Shown here piece after piece: positions 12,892-23,988 of a stretch of 64,000 bases of DNA (within the stretch, counting starts at the first letter, position 1; each line of letters begins with the position of its first letter). The position numbers and the translations under genes are program-made. This DNA comes from Formicarius rufipectus (taxonomy: Eukaryota; Chordata; Aves; Passeriformes; Formicariidae), in assembly GCA_013399695.1 (NCBI GenBank), contig VXAU01004792.1, positions 101,848-165,847 on the forward strand, in the 5' to 3' direction. The notes below the pieces were generated by a model. It saw only the letters and a program-made list of their open reading frames with translations, ran no database searches and was not told where the DNA came from.

Positions 12892-14172
12892 TTCTGCCTT
12901 CTGTGTGCGTTCCCATTCAGACATAACTGTCCTGCTAATGCTATTGTATCCTTAAGCCTATATAGAGCATCTCGATTCCCTTCCTGGTCTGCCTTGCCTT
13001 GGCCCTGTTTCCATGTGCTGAACCTGAAGAGCAGGTTCCAGTGCTGGTTGTATTCTTGCAGCAAAAGCTGCAAATCACACAGTCTGACATGAGGTGACCT
13101 CCAAGGCACACAGGAGTGACATAGCAGGTGTCAGCTGGAACTGCCGGTATAGAAGTGCTTCAACTCAGGTAATCTATCACCACTGTTTGCAAAACTCTTC
13201 AAGCTCAGCAAAGCAGTTTGGAAATTTCTGCTCTAAAATCTTTGCTTGGGGTAAGCCTTTAATAGTTACCAGTCCATGTGGAATAATGCCTTTCAGTTCT
13301 GCTTAGGTTGGAGGGTTCAGTATATAAAAGGTATATTAAAAACAAGAAAAAGATTGTATAATTAGCAGTTCCATTCATATCAGTACTGTACTATACTGTA
13401 CTGTCTTGAATAAATATTTCTTTAGTTTTTTTTTTTTAAAGCGAATTCCAAAATTACATGATGTATTACTAATAGTACAAGATTATAAGTCATTATTTTA
13501 TGTGAAGGAGTAGCTAAAACATATTTTCTAATAAGTACTACAGTAACTGCTTCATAACTTTTAAAATTTGGAGTGTATTGCTAAAACTTATGCTAATGCA
13601 TAAGTTTTAAGCACAGTTCTTTTCCTGAGTATCAGTTCCACTGTTATATGTTATAATATATACACATAGTTATTTTCTTTTTTTCCTGCCCTAAAATTAA
13701 ATTAGCCTTTTGGCTTCCCATTGTGGCAAGAAAATAGGGAAAGTCTTGTTCCTTCCCATGGAGAGCGATTTCAAAGACAGATATATCACTTGACATTTTT
13801 AAAAATTGCTTTCTCTGTTCCAAAACAACTTAATTTATATCTCTCTATATTTACACTGTGTCATAAAAAGAAAGTGTGTTTGGCTTTGTTGAATAAAAGC
13901 TGAATAGCTTGAAGTGAGGTGTCCTCAAAGTAACAAGAATATTGTGCAAATACTTCAGAAAATCAAATCAAATAATCATAATCAAATGTTGCTCAACTGT
14001 GTTTGGATCCTACAAGACCTGATCAGACATTACAAGCAAAATTCTGAAAAAGCTGGGATGGGTTTTTTGGGGTTCTCTCTTATGGACCATAATTGCAGAG
14101 ATTTGTATTCCAGCTAGGATCATTCCAAGAACTTTGTGAACAAATTTGAACAAGTTTGCTTTTGATGCTGCT
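12892..14172. other. Non-coding sequence with one perfect hairpin
   Basis: Nothing coding is recognised. A perfect 11-bp inverted repeat with a 4-base loop sits at 13583-13608 and is listed separately. Confidence 0.5.
13583..13608. repeat. Perfect 11-bp inverted repeat with 4-base loop
   Basis: aaaacttatgc at 13583-13593 is the exact reverse complement of gcataagtttt at 13598-13608, with taat between. Outside the perfect stem, flanking gct/agc nearly continues the pairing, with one extra base. It could be a local inverted duplication or the relic of a small palindromic element; nothing links it to a terminator or RNA gene. Confidence 0.85.
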
Positions 14173-14278
14173 CAAAAAAAAACCAAAAAAAACCCAAACA
14201 AAAAACAAAACACAAAAAAAAAAAAACCAAAAAAACCCCAACAAAACAAACAAACAAACAAAAAAAACAAAACAAAAA
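14173..14278 (+). repeat. A/C-rich low-complexity tract
   Basis: About 105 bases made almost only of A-runs broken by one to four C. Similar tracts lie at 38227-38448, 43053-43283 and 54680-54794, all A/C-rich on the plus strand. They give apparent reading frames that should not be treated as genes. Confidence 0.9.
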
Positions 14279-17200
14279 GTTTAAAATAGGGCTTTCATAG
14301 CTTTTAAAAAGTTAAACAGCCTTGTTACTGTTCATGACTATGAGTGCTCATTTTTGTGTTTCTACTTTATATTGGAAGTCTTCATGTAGTTTTGTTTTTC
14401 ACTGCTTCATATTGCTAAGAATCTCTGTTGTTTGAGAAAAATACAGTGTAAAGAGAAGACCAGTATGTCTCCTGAAAAATTATACGTATCAGAATATTTT
14501 GGTATTAGTATTTCTGCTATAAACTCTATATAGTCAGAAACACAAAGCTTACTTTTAATTCACTTTTTTTGAGAAATTTGTGTTTGCTACTTCTGTATCT
14601 CTTTCTGACATGGGTGTGTTGTCTTCAAAAATCATCTTTTTTCATCTTTACTTTGTAATTTTTGGTGACTTTGTAGCTTTGTCTGCGGAGGACACATGAT
14701 ACAGGAGGAAGCGTGTTGTTTTNTTCTTCTTGCTGCTCTTTCCTGCTTAGACTATCACAGAGTGTTTTAAGTGAACAAGGTATGCCATTTTGTCAGCATA
14801 CTAGACAAGACAAAGGGATAATACAATCCCATGTCTCTTCTGTGTTGCATTAGATGCTCTTGTTAAAGAAGGGCTTTCAAGTATGAATGTGCTGTGGAGA
14901 GCAGTCAGAGACCTGCAGCCAAGGAGCAAGTGCAGGTAAGAGTAGCCTTGGCCCTTCCATTAATGCTTCAAAATCTGTAGGACTGAGAGATGAGTTTTGA
15001 TGTCTGCTCATGAGGATAGACACTTGCAACTGTACTCCCCCAGAGTGCCTCAGTGCTTACTTCTCTTTGAAGAGTAAGGAAGGTTTATATTAGTGAATAC
15101 AACAACAGGTTATTTTGACAGCTTTTCTTTAGTCTTCTAAGTTTCAACATGAAGATTGTTACTTTGTTTAAGAAGGATTCTATAATTTTGGTGTTTATTG
15201 ATATCTGTGTCTTACCTAACAAAATGATAAATTATAATAAGTATTTGATTTCAGTAATTTCTTTGACTATTTGGTAAAAGATAATGTAAGGGGGATAATT
15301 TCTTTTAAGTAATCTTACTAGACTCAGAGTTTATTCTAATTTTTAATCTTACAAAGAGTTCTATGTAGAACTAGCTGAAAAAGCCATAGAGTTATGCATG
15401 TGTTTATCTGGTGTTATACAAGAGGAAGGAAAAACTTGAAAAATGATAGTTTGAAAAAAATTTTCTACATGCTGCCACTAGTTAGAATTTTATCTAGTAT
15501 GAAAAGCCCTTAAAGTTGTGGGAAAGGAACATAAAATATCCTTAGTTAATAAATTTGTTTTCATTTTTTTCAAATTCCTTCATTTAAGATCAAAGGAGGG
15601 CTCAATTCTGAATCTTAGAATGGCTTCTTTTCCACTGACAGTAATCATGTGTGGAGACCTTATATTTGGTGAAGTTTTGACACAGTTAAAGCCACTAAGC
15701 CCTGATGCTCTCTTGACTGTAATGGTACCTGTAAGGCAGCATTGTGTCATCTGTATTTCAGTCTTGACTTTACAAGTATTACAGTGTAGAGCTGCAGAAA
15801 ACTGGAAGGATTTTATGACAATGTAGTGATGCTGCCTTTGGGACTGGTCTTTGCATACACTTCTTTGCTTTGAAGCTGCTGTATCACCCAGGATCAAGTT
15901 GCCTTAGTTTGCTAACCCTACACTTCTACGTGGGACGACTGATGGTTCCATCCATTCAATTTTCACCATTCTTTGCCCCTGCTATTGTAAATCAGTCAAC
16001 ACAAGAAGAAAGCTGATTAGGATGAGATTCCAAATAATTGCTATTGGAAAGATATATTTCATGTCTGTCCTAAGAAGAAAGAACATGTCATATGCAGATA
16101 GGAGATGTTTTTCTTCACTCGAAGCCTTACATAAACAAAATTACTCCTCCTTTGGTTCATTGGCTCCTGTGGGGCTACTCATTTGATTTAGAAAGGTAGT
16201 TTTGCCCATATGGAATTTGAATCATAGTGATCTCCTTTTGATTCAACATTTTTGCAGTCTATCTGAGTGTATTTACAGTTCCAACTAATTCTTTACCGGT
16301 TCTTTATACTACGTTATGTAATGTATGTTTTTACTTTTATTGCTCTTCCTGAAACTCTAATGTTCCTGTTATTGCTGTTCTGAAAATAAAACATCTATAT
16401 AACAAGACTATCATATTTTACATTTTTGGGACAGTCTCAAATGTGAAAAGCATGTCAAGGTGAATTACATAATAGAATGAGGAATGCAGACCTTCCTCAT
16501 TGTCCTCATGGGAAGAAAACAATCATGATACCTAATCTGAAGCAAACTGAAGGTTTGGAAAGGGAAAGGGAAGCCTTTTCCTTGGCTACAGATCCATTGT
16601 GTTCTATAGTTGAATAGTTTGAGAGCTGACCGCTTTCATCAGCATCACTTCAAATTGCTTATTGAAACCTCAGGTCACATGTGGGAATGTAAAGCTTCTT
16701 TTAGTATGCCACTAATGTAATTTCTGAGAAAACACATTTTGATTTTGGAACAGTGTGTCCTGGAGGAAGAGATCTGCTAAGGGATTTGATTAAGTGTATT
16801 TGAGTTAGCACTCCAGGAACTGCATCAATAATGACATAGAGTCAAACTCCAGGAACCAACTGAATTTTACATAAGATTGTTGTGAACTGCCAAAATGAAT
16901 CAGTACAATGGCCATCCAATCTTCTATATTTGCCTTTTCTATTGGATATTTTATAGAAAAGAAAAGTAATTTTGGTTTTTGTTCTCTTTTTTTAATTTCT
17001 TTTTTTTTTTAGGGGTCAGTGCTGAAAATACAATGGAAAAAGAAAATTAAAAAGAGCAGAGCAAGTCAACATCTTGCAGGCATATAGACAGGCTTTATCC
17101 ACGGTCAGAAGAACTTCACAATTTCCTAGTTAATTTTTTGGCCAATGCCAGAAAACAGAATCAACCTTTGAAATTTTAAGAAATACACAACTTCTATTAA

Positions 17201-17627
17201 AACCATTGCAATAGTCAGAAAAACAAAAATGTCTGTCTTCTTGTTGACCAAATAATCATTAGATCATATTACAGATTTTTTTAAAATTTATTTCCTTTTG
17301 TTGATGATAAATCTGTCCAGTTACAGCTAAGATAGAGATACCTCAACACAGACTTTATTCAAAACCTCATGTTGAGTATTTTGTGTAGGTTGTTCCTTTA
17401 CTTATTTACAGGATGAGTGTTACAGATCCTGACCACAAAACTGTGGCTCTCCACATCCACTTGTTGCAATATGTAGTTTAGGTCTTCAAGGTAGTCGCAC
17501 TTTTTTTTTTCTTTAATTTTGTTGTTGTTGTTGTTTTTCCTTACTTCTTTTGACTTAGAGATTATAGCTGAACACAATAGATATTATTAAATACTCTATC
17601 TTAATTATGTGCAGAACAAAAACTGCT
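14279..17627. other. Non-coding sequence, one weak exon-like segment
   Basis: Both strands are open over about 300 bases near 15,518-15,897, but neither translation shows a known domain. A segment at 14854-14935 has an AG acceptor with a pyrimidine-rich lead-in, an open frame and a CAG/GTAAGA donor; it is discussed as a low-probability exon candidate. A TTG/GTT-rich patch lies at about 17515-17540. Confidence 0.5.
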
Positions 17628-18680
17628 TTGTGGATAAGGAAATGGCCGCACTCAAATAATTGTGGTCAACAGCTTGACCTTCAAGTGGAGACTGGTGACA
17701 AGCAGTGTTTCTCAGGGGTCAGTACCATAACCAGTGCGGTTTAACATCTTTGTCAATGACATGGACAATGGGATCAAGTGCACCCTCAGCAAGTTTACTG
17801 AGCACCCCAAGTAGTGTGATATGATCAATACCCTGGACAGACAGGATGCCATCCAGAGGTATCTTGACAGGCTTGAAAGGTGGGCTCATGCAAACCTCAT
17901 ATAGCTCAGCAAAGCCAAGTGTAAGATACTACTGATCAGAGCAATCTCAAACACAGGTACAGGCTGGGTGGAGAATGAATTGAGAGCAGTCCTAAGGAAA
18001 AGGACTTGCAGATGCTGCTGGATGCGAATTTCAACGTGAGCTGGCCATGTGCATTCACAGCCCAGAAAGCCAAATGCATCCTGGACTACATCCAAAGCAG
18101 CATGATAAACAGGTTGAGGGAGGAGATTCAGACCCTTTATTCCACTCTTATAAGACCCAACTTGGAGTACTGTGTCCAGCTCTGGGACTCTCAACAAAAG
18201 AAAGACATGAACGTGCTTCCGGGACTCCAGAGAAGGACCATGAAGATCATCAGAGGACTGGAGCACCTCTCCTGTGGAAAGACAGGATGAAAGAGTTGGG
18301 GTTGTTCAGCCTGAAAAAGAAAGAAGGCTCTAGGAAGACCTTACAGCAGCCTTCCAGTATGTAAAAGGGGCTACAAGAGAGCTGGAGAGGGACTGTTTAC
18401 AAGAGCATGCAGTGTTAGGACAACAAGGAATGGCTTCTGAAACAAAGTAGGTTTAGATTAGATATTTGGAATAAATTATTTTCTGTGAGTGTGGTGAGGT
18501 GTTGGAACAGGTTGCCCAGAGAAGTTGTGAATGCCCTATCCCTGAAACCATTCTAAAGCCAAGTTGGATGAGGCTTTGAACAACCTGGTCTAGTGGAAGG
18601 TGTCCCTACCCAAGGCAAGTTGTTTGAAAGCAGAGGATCTTTAGACGTCTCTTCCAATCCAAACCATTCTATGATTCTGT
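17628..18680 (+). mobile_element. CR1 LINE, 5'-truncated, ORF2 C-terminal half and 3' end
   Basis: This is a non-LTR retrotransposon of the chicken-repeat-1 clade. The sequence from 'tggataagga' at 17631 through 'caggggtcagtacc' near 17714 to the 3' tail 'attctatgattctgt' ending at 18680 follows the standard CR1 ORF2 and 3' UTR order. Translated pieces show the conserved C-terminal block, including LEYCVQLWDSQ (about 18165-18200) and RGLEHLS (about 18251-18270), in a frame open from 18006 to 18290. The reverse transcriptase active-site region near 17795 is degraded: the usual ADD motif is lost. Frameshifts and stops make it a dead copy. CR1 elements normally lack target-site duplications, and none was sought. 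Confidence 0.93.
18006..18290 (+). pseudogene. CR1 ORF2 C-terminal remnant
   Basis: A 94-codon open stretch encodes the thumb-to-C-terminus part of a CR1 ORF2 protein, whose intact form is an endonuclease plus reverse transcriptase used for target-primed insertion. Recognisable conserved pieces are TLIRPNLEYCVQLW and IIRGLEHLS. The apparent start codon is internal to the original ORF2 and is not a true start. The catalytic domains are absent or broken, so no activity is expected. Confidence 0.85.
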
Positions 18681-21600
18681 AACTGAGTCTTTGGAAATAT
18701 GAAGATACCTGTTGTCAAAATGTGGCTTCTCAGGCTTCACTGGGTTGCTGTTCAGTAAGAACCAATTCCAGAGTGCTCTGTAATCATTATATGTAGCCTC
18801 TGAGCTCAAAAATCGTCTGTTCCTTCTAAGGTTTTTGAAACTCCTCTTCCACCCCCTTCCCTACCATCTACCATTTTGGAGTAATAGGCCCAAAGAAATA
18901 CCCATAAGAATCTAGAACTGAAGAATTAAATTCAAGATCTCTTTTAATTCTATATTACTTCCAGGTCCACCAGAAAAACTGATCATTATGTTTTTCAAAA
19001 ATCTCAATTTTTAAAAATTGGTCTTACAGTTCACTCTTTCTATCAGCATTATTTTTTTTCCCTCTGGGCATACTGTATTCTAATTGTGTATAGGGGTGAA
19101 AAAGTAAAGGCATGATCATAGCATACACTTGACTCACCAGTTTAATAATTTGAATTTTACTAAGTCTAGCTGGACCCAGTGAGAATGAGGCTGTGCGCAT
19201 GCAGAAACAGTTGAAGTATAGACTGTCAAGGAAAACTGAGTACACACTGTGGTCAACATGTGCTGAACTGTAAACCATTGTTTCTGCTGTCTGAATATAC
19301 ATAAAAGCTAAATCCCAAAGTCTATTAAAATTCTGGCGTCTGTTTTACTTTATCAGTATGAACTTTTGGATAGCCCTTTTTATTGCTTAAAGGAAAAAAA
19401 AATGAGTTAAAGCTGATTAAAATGTATGGCAGTTCTTTTTTTTTATAAGCAAAAAGATACTGTAACACCACAGTGGATGACTCCTGCCTTCCTGCTTGAG
19501 TTAAAAGACTTATCATCAACTTCATCAGTGCTTTATCTTAATAAAGGTTAATCAAGTTTTTCTGGACATTCTGCCAAGTAGATTATGTGCAATTTTTGTT
19601 TTCTCCTACATAGTGTAGTTTGAGTATAGCTTTCTCCTCCCTGCCTTAAAAAAAAAAAAAAAAGTCTAAGAAGGAAGACATAGATCTCAATCTTTATTAA
19701 ACATAAAGCACTATGAATAAATCAATTCTCAGGAACACCCTGTACTAAAAACTTTCAAATAACATAAACTTCAAATATGAATCAGTCTTTAAATAGTGAA
19801 GAAGTCACTATAGTGACACTACAGCATGTTCCCATTTATCCTCTGAATGCAAAGATATGTGTTTGAATACACCTGCTTGAGAAACCTGCACTAAGATGAC
19901 CACAAACAAGTGAATATATTTGAGATGCCTCATGCAATACATGCTAGTGCTTTCTGTTGTAAAACTAAAGGAAATCTGAGTCATTGCAATCTTAGAATGT
20001 AATGCCAGACAAATGAGAACCAGACCACAAACAATGAAGCCAAGTACATCATTATAGGTTGAGTAATGTGAACGACTTACATAAACTGTGGCTGAAACTC
20101 AAGATTTAGCAAAAGACCATCACCCTTAATTGCATAACAACAATTAAAAACTCGTTAGTCTACAAGTTGCCCATCAGGAGTAAGAATCTCATCAATTGAA
20201 GTCATAAATATTTAAGGAGGGCAATTATTCGTTTTGATTTAACTCTTTATCTTACTTTTCTTATGTTATGAATTCCCTTTCATTTATCCACTTGCTTCTC
20301 CAAAATGGGGAAATAATTTTACTTTGTCTTCACCTAGACTTCATTCCCAGCAAGCTTTTCCAGAAAGATTTTTTTAGTCCAGGATTTTTAATTAAGTCTT
20401 CTGTCTGTCTGAAGACCATTTTTGTTTTACTAACAATGCTCTCTCATGAGTTTACTGTTAGATTCCTTCTTTTCTGATCCATTGGATACATGTAAAAATA
20501 GTCCAGGTGATCCTAACATACTTGTGGGGGAAAAAAAAAAATGTCGTTGGTAACTATAAGGCCCATAAGACTTGTGATAACTTTGTTTCTACTCTTCATT
20601 AAAAAAAAAGGTAGAAGTCACTTATCGACCAGTTCCCCTTAATGCTAGCTAACATCACTATTATGCACTTCCTCTCTGCACTGGATGAAGTCATTCACTA
20701 AGAAGCACCATTTATGAATACACACCCACGTGATGAAATAAACCACAGATTATCAAAGGCTTTAGGGATTTTAGAAGACTCTGGATGAGACTGTGAAGAG
20801 ACAAGGCATCAGACTGAGAACAAAACTTAAATCCTGCAAGGCAGTGTTGTAACATCTCCAGTGTGCTGTTATACAGCCAAATTAAGAAACTCTCACTTCT
20901 CCTTAAGTTGCCTCACAGACCTCGAAAATTCTCTGATGGCAGGAGGTATGAGTCACTGAGATCTTCACAAGAACAAATTAGGAATTTTTCTAATGTACAT
21001 TTGAAGTGGTTGGCCATGAGATCTAAAAGTGTGGAGGCAGACAATCCCATAAGACATTTAAGTGTTGTAAACACTGCTGTAGGAGTCAGCTTAGGGGTTA
21101 TTAAGATTTTCTAGAGATAATCCTAAAAATGTGAAATGTCCAGTGATTTATGAGCTCTTGATGTTCCTAACAACAACATAAAATGGTGGAAGATGATTTA
21201 CAGGGGTGTAAGTGCATTTGAAATGTACTAATTTCAACAGTGAATATCCAGAGAGTTGAATAAAAGAGAGTCGTCTTTAAGAGTGAGCCACACTAAATTA
21301 AGTCTGACAATTATGTGGTGAAAACATTCCTTGGATTTCATAATCATAGGAGACCTCATCATTAGAGTTAATGTAGAGAGGAATTAGTTTGCTGCCATCA
21401 TGGATACTAAGCAGAGCAGCACAGTCTCTAAGCGGTAGCTAGTTCAACTTTTTACAGTTCAAGTTTTCCAGTTTCCATTTTAAATACCTTCAGAAGAAGC
21501 AACAAATCTAATCTCACCTCTGAATTGTCTTCCTAAAAAAAATACTCATAGCAGGTACTGTCGAATTCAAGCGGCAGACAAGAGATAGGGATTTTTTGGC

Positions 21601-22767
21601 ATCTGCTGAAGAGATATTTGGTGGAAGTGACATAATATTACAGACTTTTTACAGCAGATATTTTTCTTTACTGTCCTTACACCTGCTTTATCGAAGACTA
21701 ACTACTTGTTTTTGGAAAAGAGTTCAGATCTTGGCTTATTCTTTGACTTAAAGCAGAAGCTCTTGCCTAGTTCAGGAAGTCTGGAGTCCCACTTGAAGAA
21801 AAAGCTGGAGGCTTAAATCCACTTTATTCTATTTAACAGAGAGAGTGAGGGTGAGCTTAGAGGCTAAAAGTATATCTGTGTGCATGATTGCCACTGAGAT
21901 ATTTGTGAGGCCATATTATCTGATGGTAAGAGGGCTTCTCCATCATCAGATGGTTGTCAATACTAACTTATATGAAAAATACTAGAATGAACAACATGTG
22001 CTGCTTATAAGCAGCCCTTGCTGAAGCATGCCTGGATAAATCCTGCTAGATTAAATAGACTGTTGAGAGCTTCTGGTCCAATGAATATTGATAAACTAGG
22101 CATCTGTTCTTCTTCTGCAACTAGTTCTTAATAACAACTGGTACAGTATATTCTCCCTGGGTTCCAGAGATAGAAGATTTGATACTATTGGTTAATGTCC
22201 CTGGGTTCCGGATAAAACACAGAGTGAAATATTAGAAAGTAGAAAACTAAACATAAGATTTTTTTAAAAGTTTTTATTTCCTACAGTGGCAGTTCTTTGA
22301 AGTACTTGAAAAGTCAAATGTTCATTTAAATCTGACAAAAATAAATTCTGAGTTTAAATTAAAATACCAACAAGAATTTAATTATGTCAATTCTGACTTC
22401 ACTCATTTTTCAAAAATTATAGACCTATAATTTTTTCTGTTTTGAATGCCAGTCACCATTCCAGAGATGGATGACACTGAACTGCTTTTTCAATTAAATT
22501 GCAAAAACAGTACTGGAAACTAATAACTATGCCAGTGTTGGTATCCAATGCTATTAATTTGTCAAGATAATCTATAATGTATGGCTCTAATCCCTGCTTG
22601 GGTTTCTTGGCACTGGAGAGCTGCAAAGAACTAATGAGAATCAAAACTTACTGGAATTCCACTGTCTTCTTAATAGACAGCAAAAGATTGTGAATTAGAT
22701 AAAATGAAAAAGTGAGACTTGACTGTACTGTCTTAGACTAGATATCATATACATATTTTTCCCAGAG
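18681..22767. other. AT-rich non-coding sequence, no gene seen
   Basis: Only short unsupported reading frames occur. A 16-base A-run is at 19648-19663 and shorter A-runs lie near 20530 and 20600. A 12-bp direct repeat (tccctgggttcc) occurs at about 22154 and 22198. No mobile element was recognised. Confidence 0.55.
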
Positions 22768-22811
22768 TTTTGTTGTTTTGGTTTTGGGTTTTTGTTGTTG
22801 TTTTGTTTTTA
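22768..22811 (+). repeat. T/G-rich low-complexity tract
   Basis: A run of TTTTG and GTT units. It is the complementary-strand counterpart in composition of the plus-strand A/C-rich tracts elsewhere in the window. A similar patch is at 29545-29585. Confidence 0.8.
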
Positions 22812-23669
22812 CTAGGATTAGTAGTGTAGCAGTAGTACTAGTGTTATTGCTGTTGTTTTGTAGGTTTGAGGGGTATTTTTATACTGGTTTACATTATATC
22901 TTCTTCTGATCATGGTGTATGTGTCTTTCTGTCATACTTAGGCCTTTACAGTCCAGTTCCCAGAAATATAGATAGGTTATAAATCAGGCACAGATCAGTC
23001 AAAGCACAGAGCCAGAATGCATGCTGGCTGTGAAAAGACAATTTTATTTTGCACAAATCCAAAGAAGCTGGTAAGTTAATTAGCCAATATTTTTGGAATG
23101 CACCTGAAGTACTGGGTGATTTTACATTGCAAGCATCATTAGTCACTCATGGGTGCATGATGATTGATCGGGAAGCAGAAGTCTTCAACTTTAATTTCAT
23201 TGTATCATTCAACAGGAATCAAAACTGTGCCTCAAAATGCCCATTGCTATTTAGATTAAATATTTGTAGATTTACAAGTAAATTTTATAATACATCTCAT
23301 CGAAACCATGGTATTCACAATAATTTACAAAATTTATCCCAACCTTAAGCATCAAAATATGAACACAACTACATAGACATTATCAAGTGACATTGGAAAG
23401 CATTCAGAACTAGATCTTCTTAACACCTAGCAGCACTTATTATTAAAAGTATTTGTCACTCAACAAATTCCACTAGCTGTACCCAAAATGGGAACTAATT
23501 TCATTCCAAAGCCACTTAGCGACTGAAAAGAAAGAAATAAGGGTTTGGGACTACTCTTTGACCCCAAGCCAAAAAACTCCATAATTAAGTAGATTTCTTA
23601 GTTTGCTCATCTGAAATTGAGAGCCTGTATTGGAGATCAGCTTTTGTTTGTCTCTCCCCACAAAGAAAA
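22812..23669. other. Non-coding sequence, no gene seen
   Basis: Short overlapping reading frames on both strands near 22946-23348 have no recognisable domain. The last 30-40 bases may already belong to the following CR1 fragment, whose 5' edge is soft. Confidence 0.5.
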
Positions 23670-23957
23670 GCAACTCTTCTGCCAAGTAACAAGTGACAGG
23701 ATAAGAGGAAATGGCCTTGAGTTGCAGCAGGAAAGGTTTAGATTGCATGGTAGGAAAAATTTTTTCAATGAAAGTGTGATGAGACATTGAAAAATGCTGC
23801 TCAGGAAGTCATAGAATCAGAGTCCCTGGAAGTGCCCTAAAGCCATGTGGATATGGCACTTGGAGGTACAGTTTAGTGGTGAACATGGTCGTTCTGGGCT
23901 AATGGTTGGACACAGTGATTTTAAAGGGTTTTGCAACCTTAATGGTTCTATGCTCTC
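23670..23957 (+). mobile_element. CR1 LINE 3' end fragment
   Basis: The order 'caagtgacaggataagaggaaatggcc', then 'ggtttagattgcat', 'gctgctcaggaagt', 'atggcacttggaggtacagtttagtgg' and 'ttgcaaccttaatggttctatg' matches the last 300 bases of an avian CR1. The tail is degraded relative to the 18680 copy. Only the very end of ORF2 and the 3' UTR are present. The 5' boundary is approximate; weak similarity may reach back to about 23640. A T-run with one N (23963-23988) follows. Confidence 0.88.
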
Positions 23958-23962
23958 AAGTC

Positions 23963-23988
23963 TTTTTTTTTTTTTTTTTTTNTTTACT
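23963..23988 (+). repeat. Poly-T run with one unresolved base
   Basis: About 19 T, an N at 23982, then TTT and further T-rich sequence. It directly follows the CR1 fragment. CR1 elements do not normally end in poly-T, so it is more likely an independent simple-sequence tract. Confidence 0.8.

Noticed and set aside
15518..15897. Overlapping frames of 102 (plus) and 105 (minus) codons
   Set aside because: Both strands are open over the same bases, neither has a known domain, and no splice context was seen.
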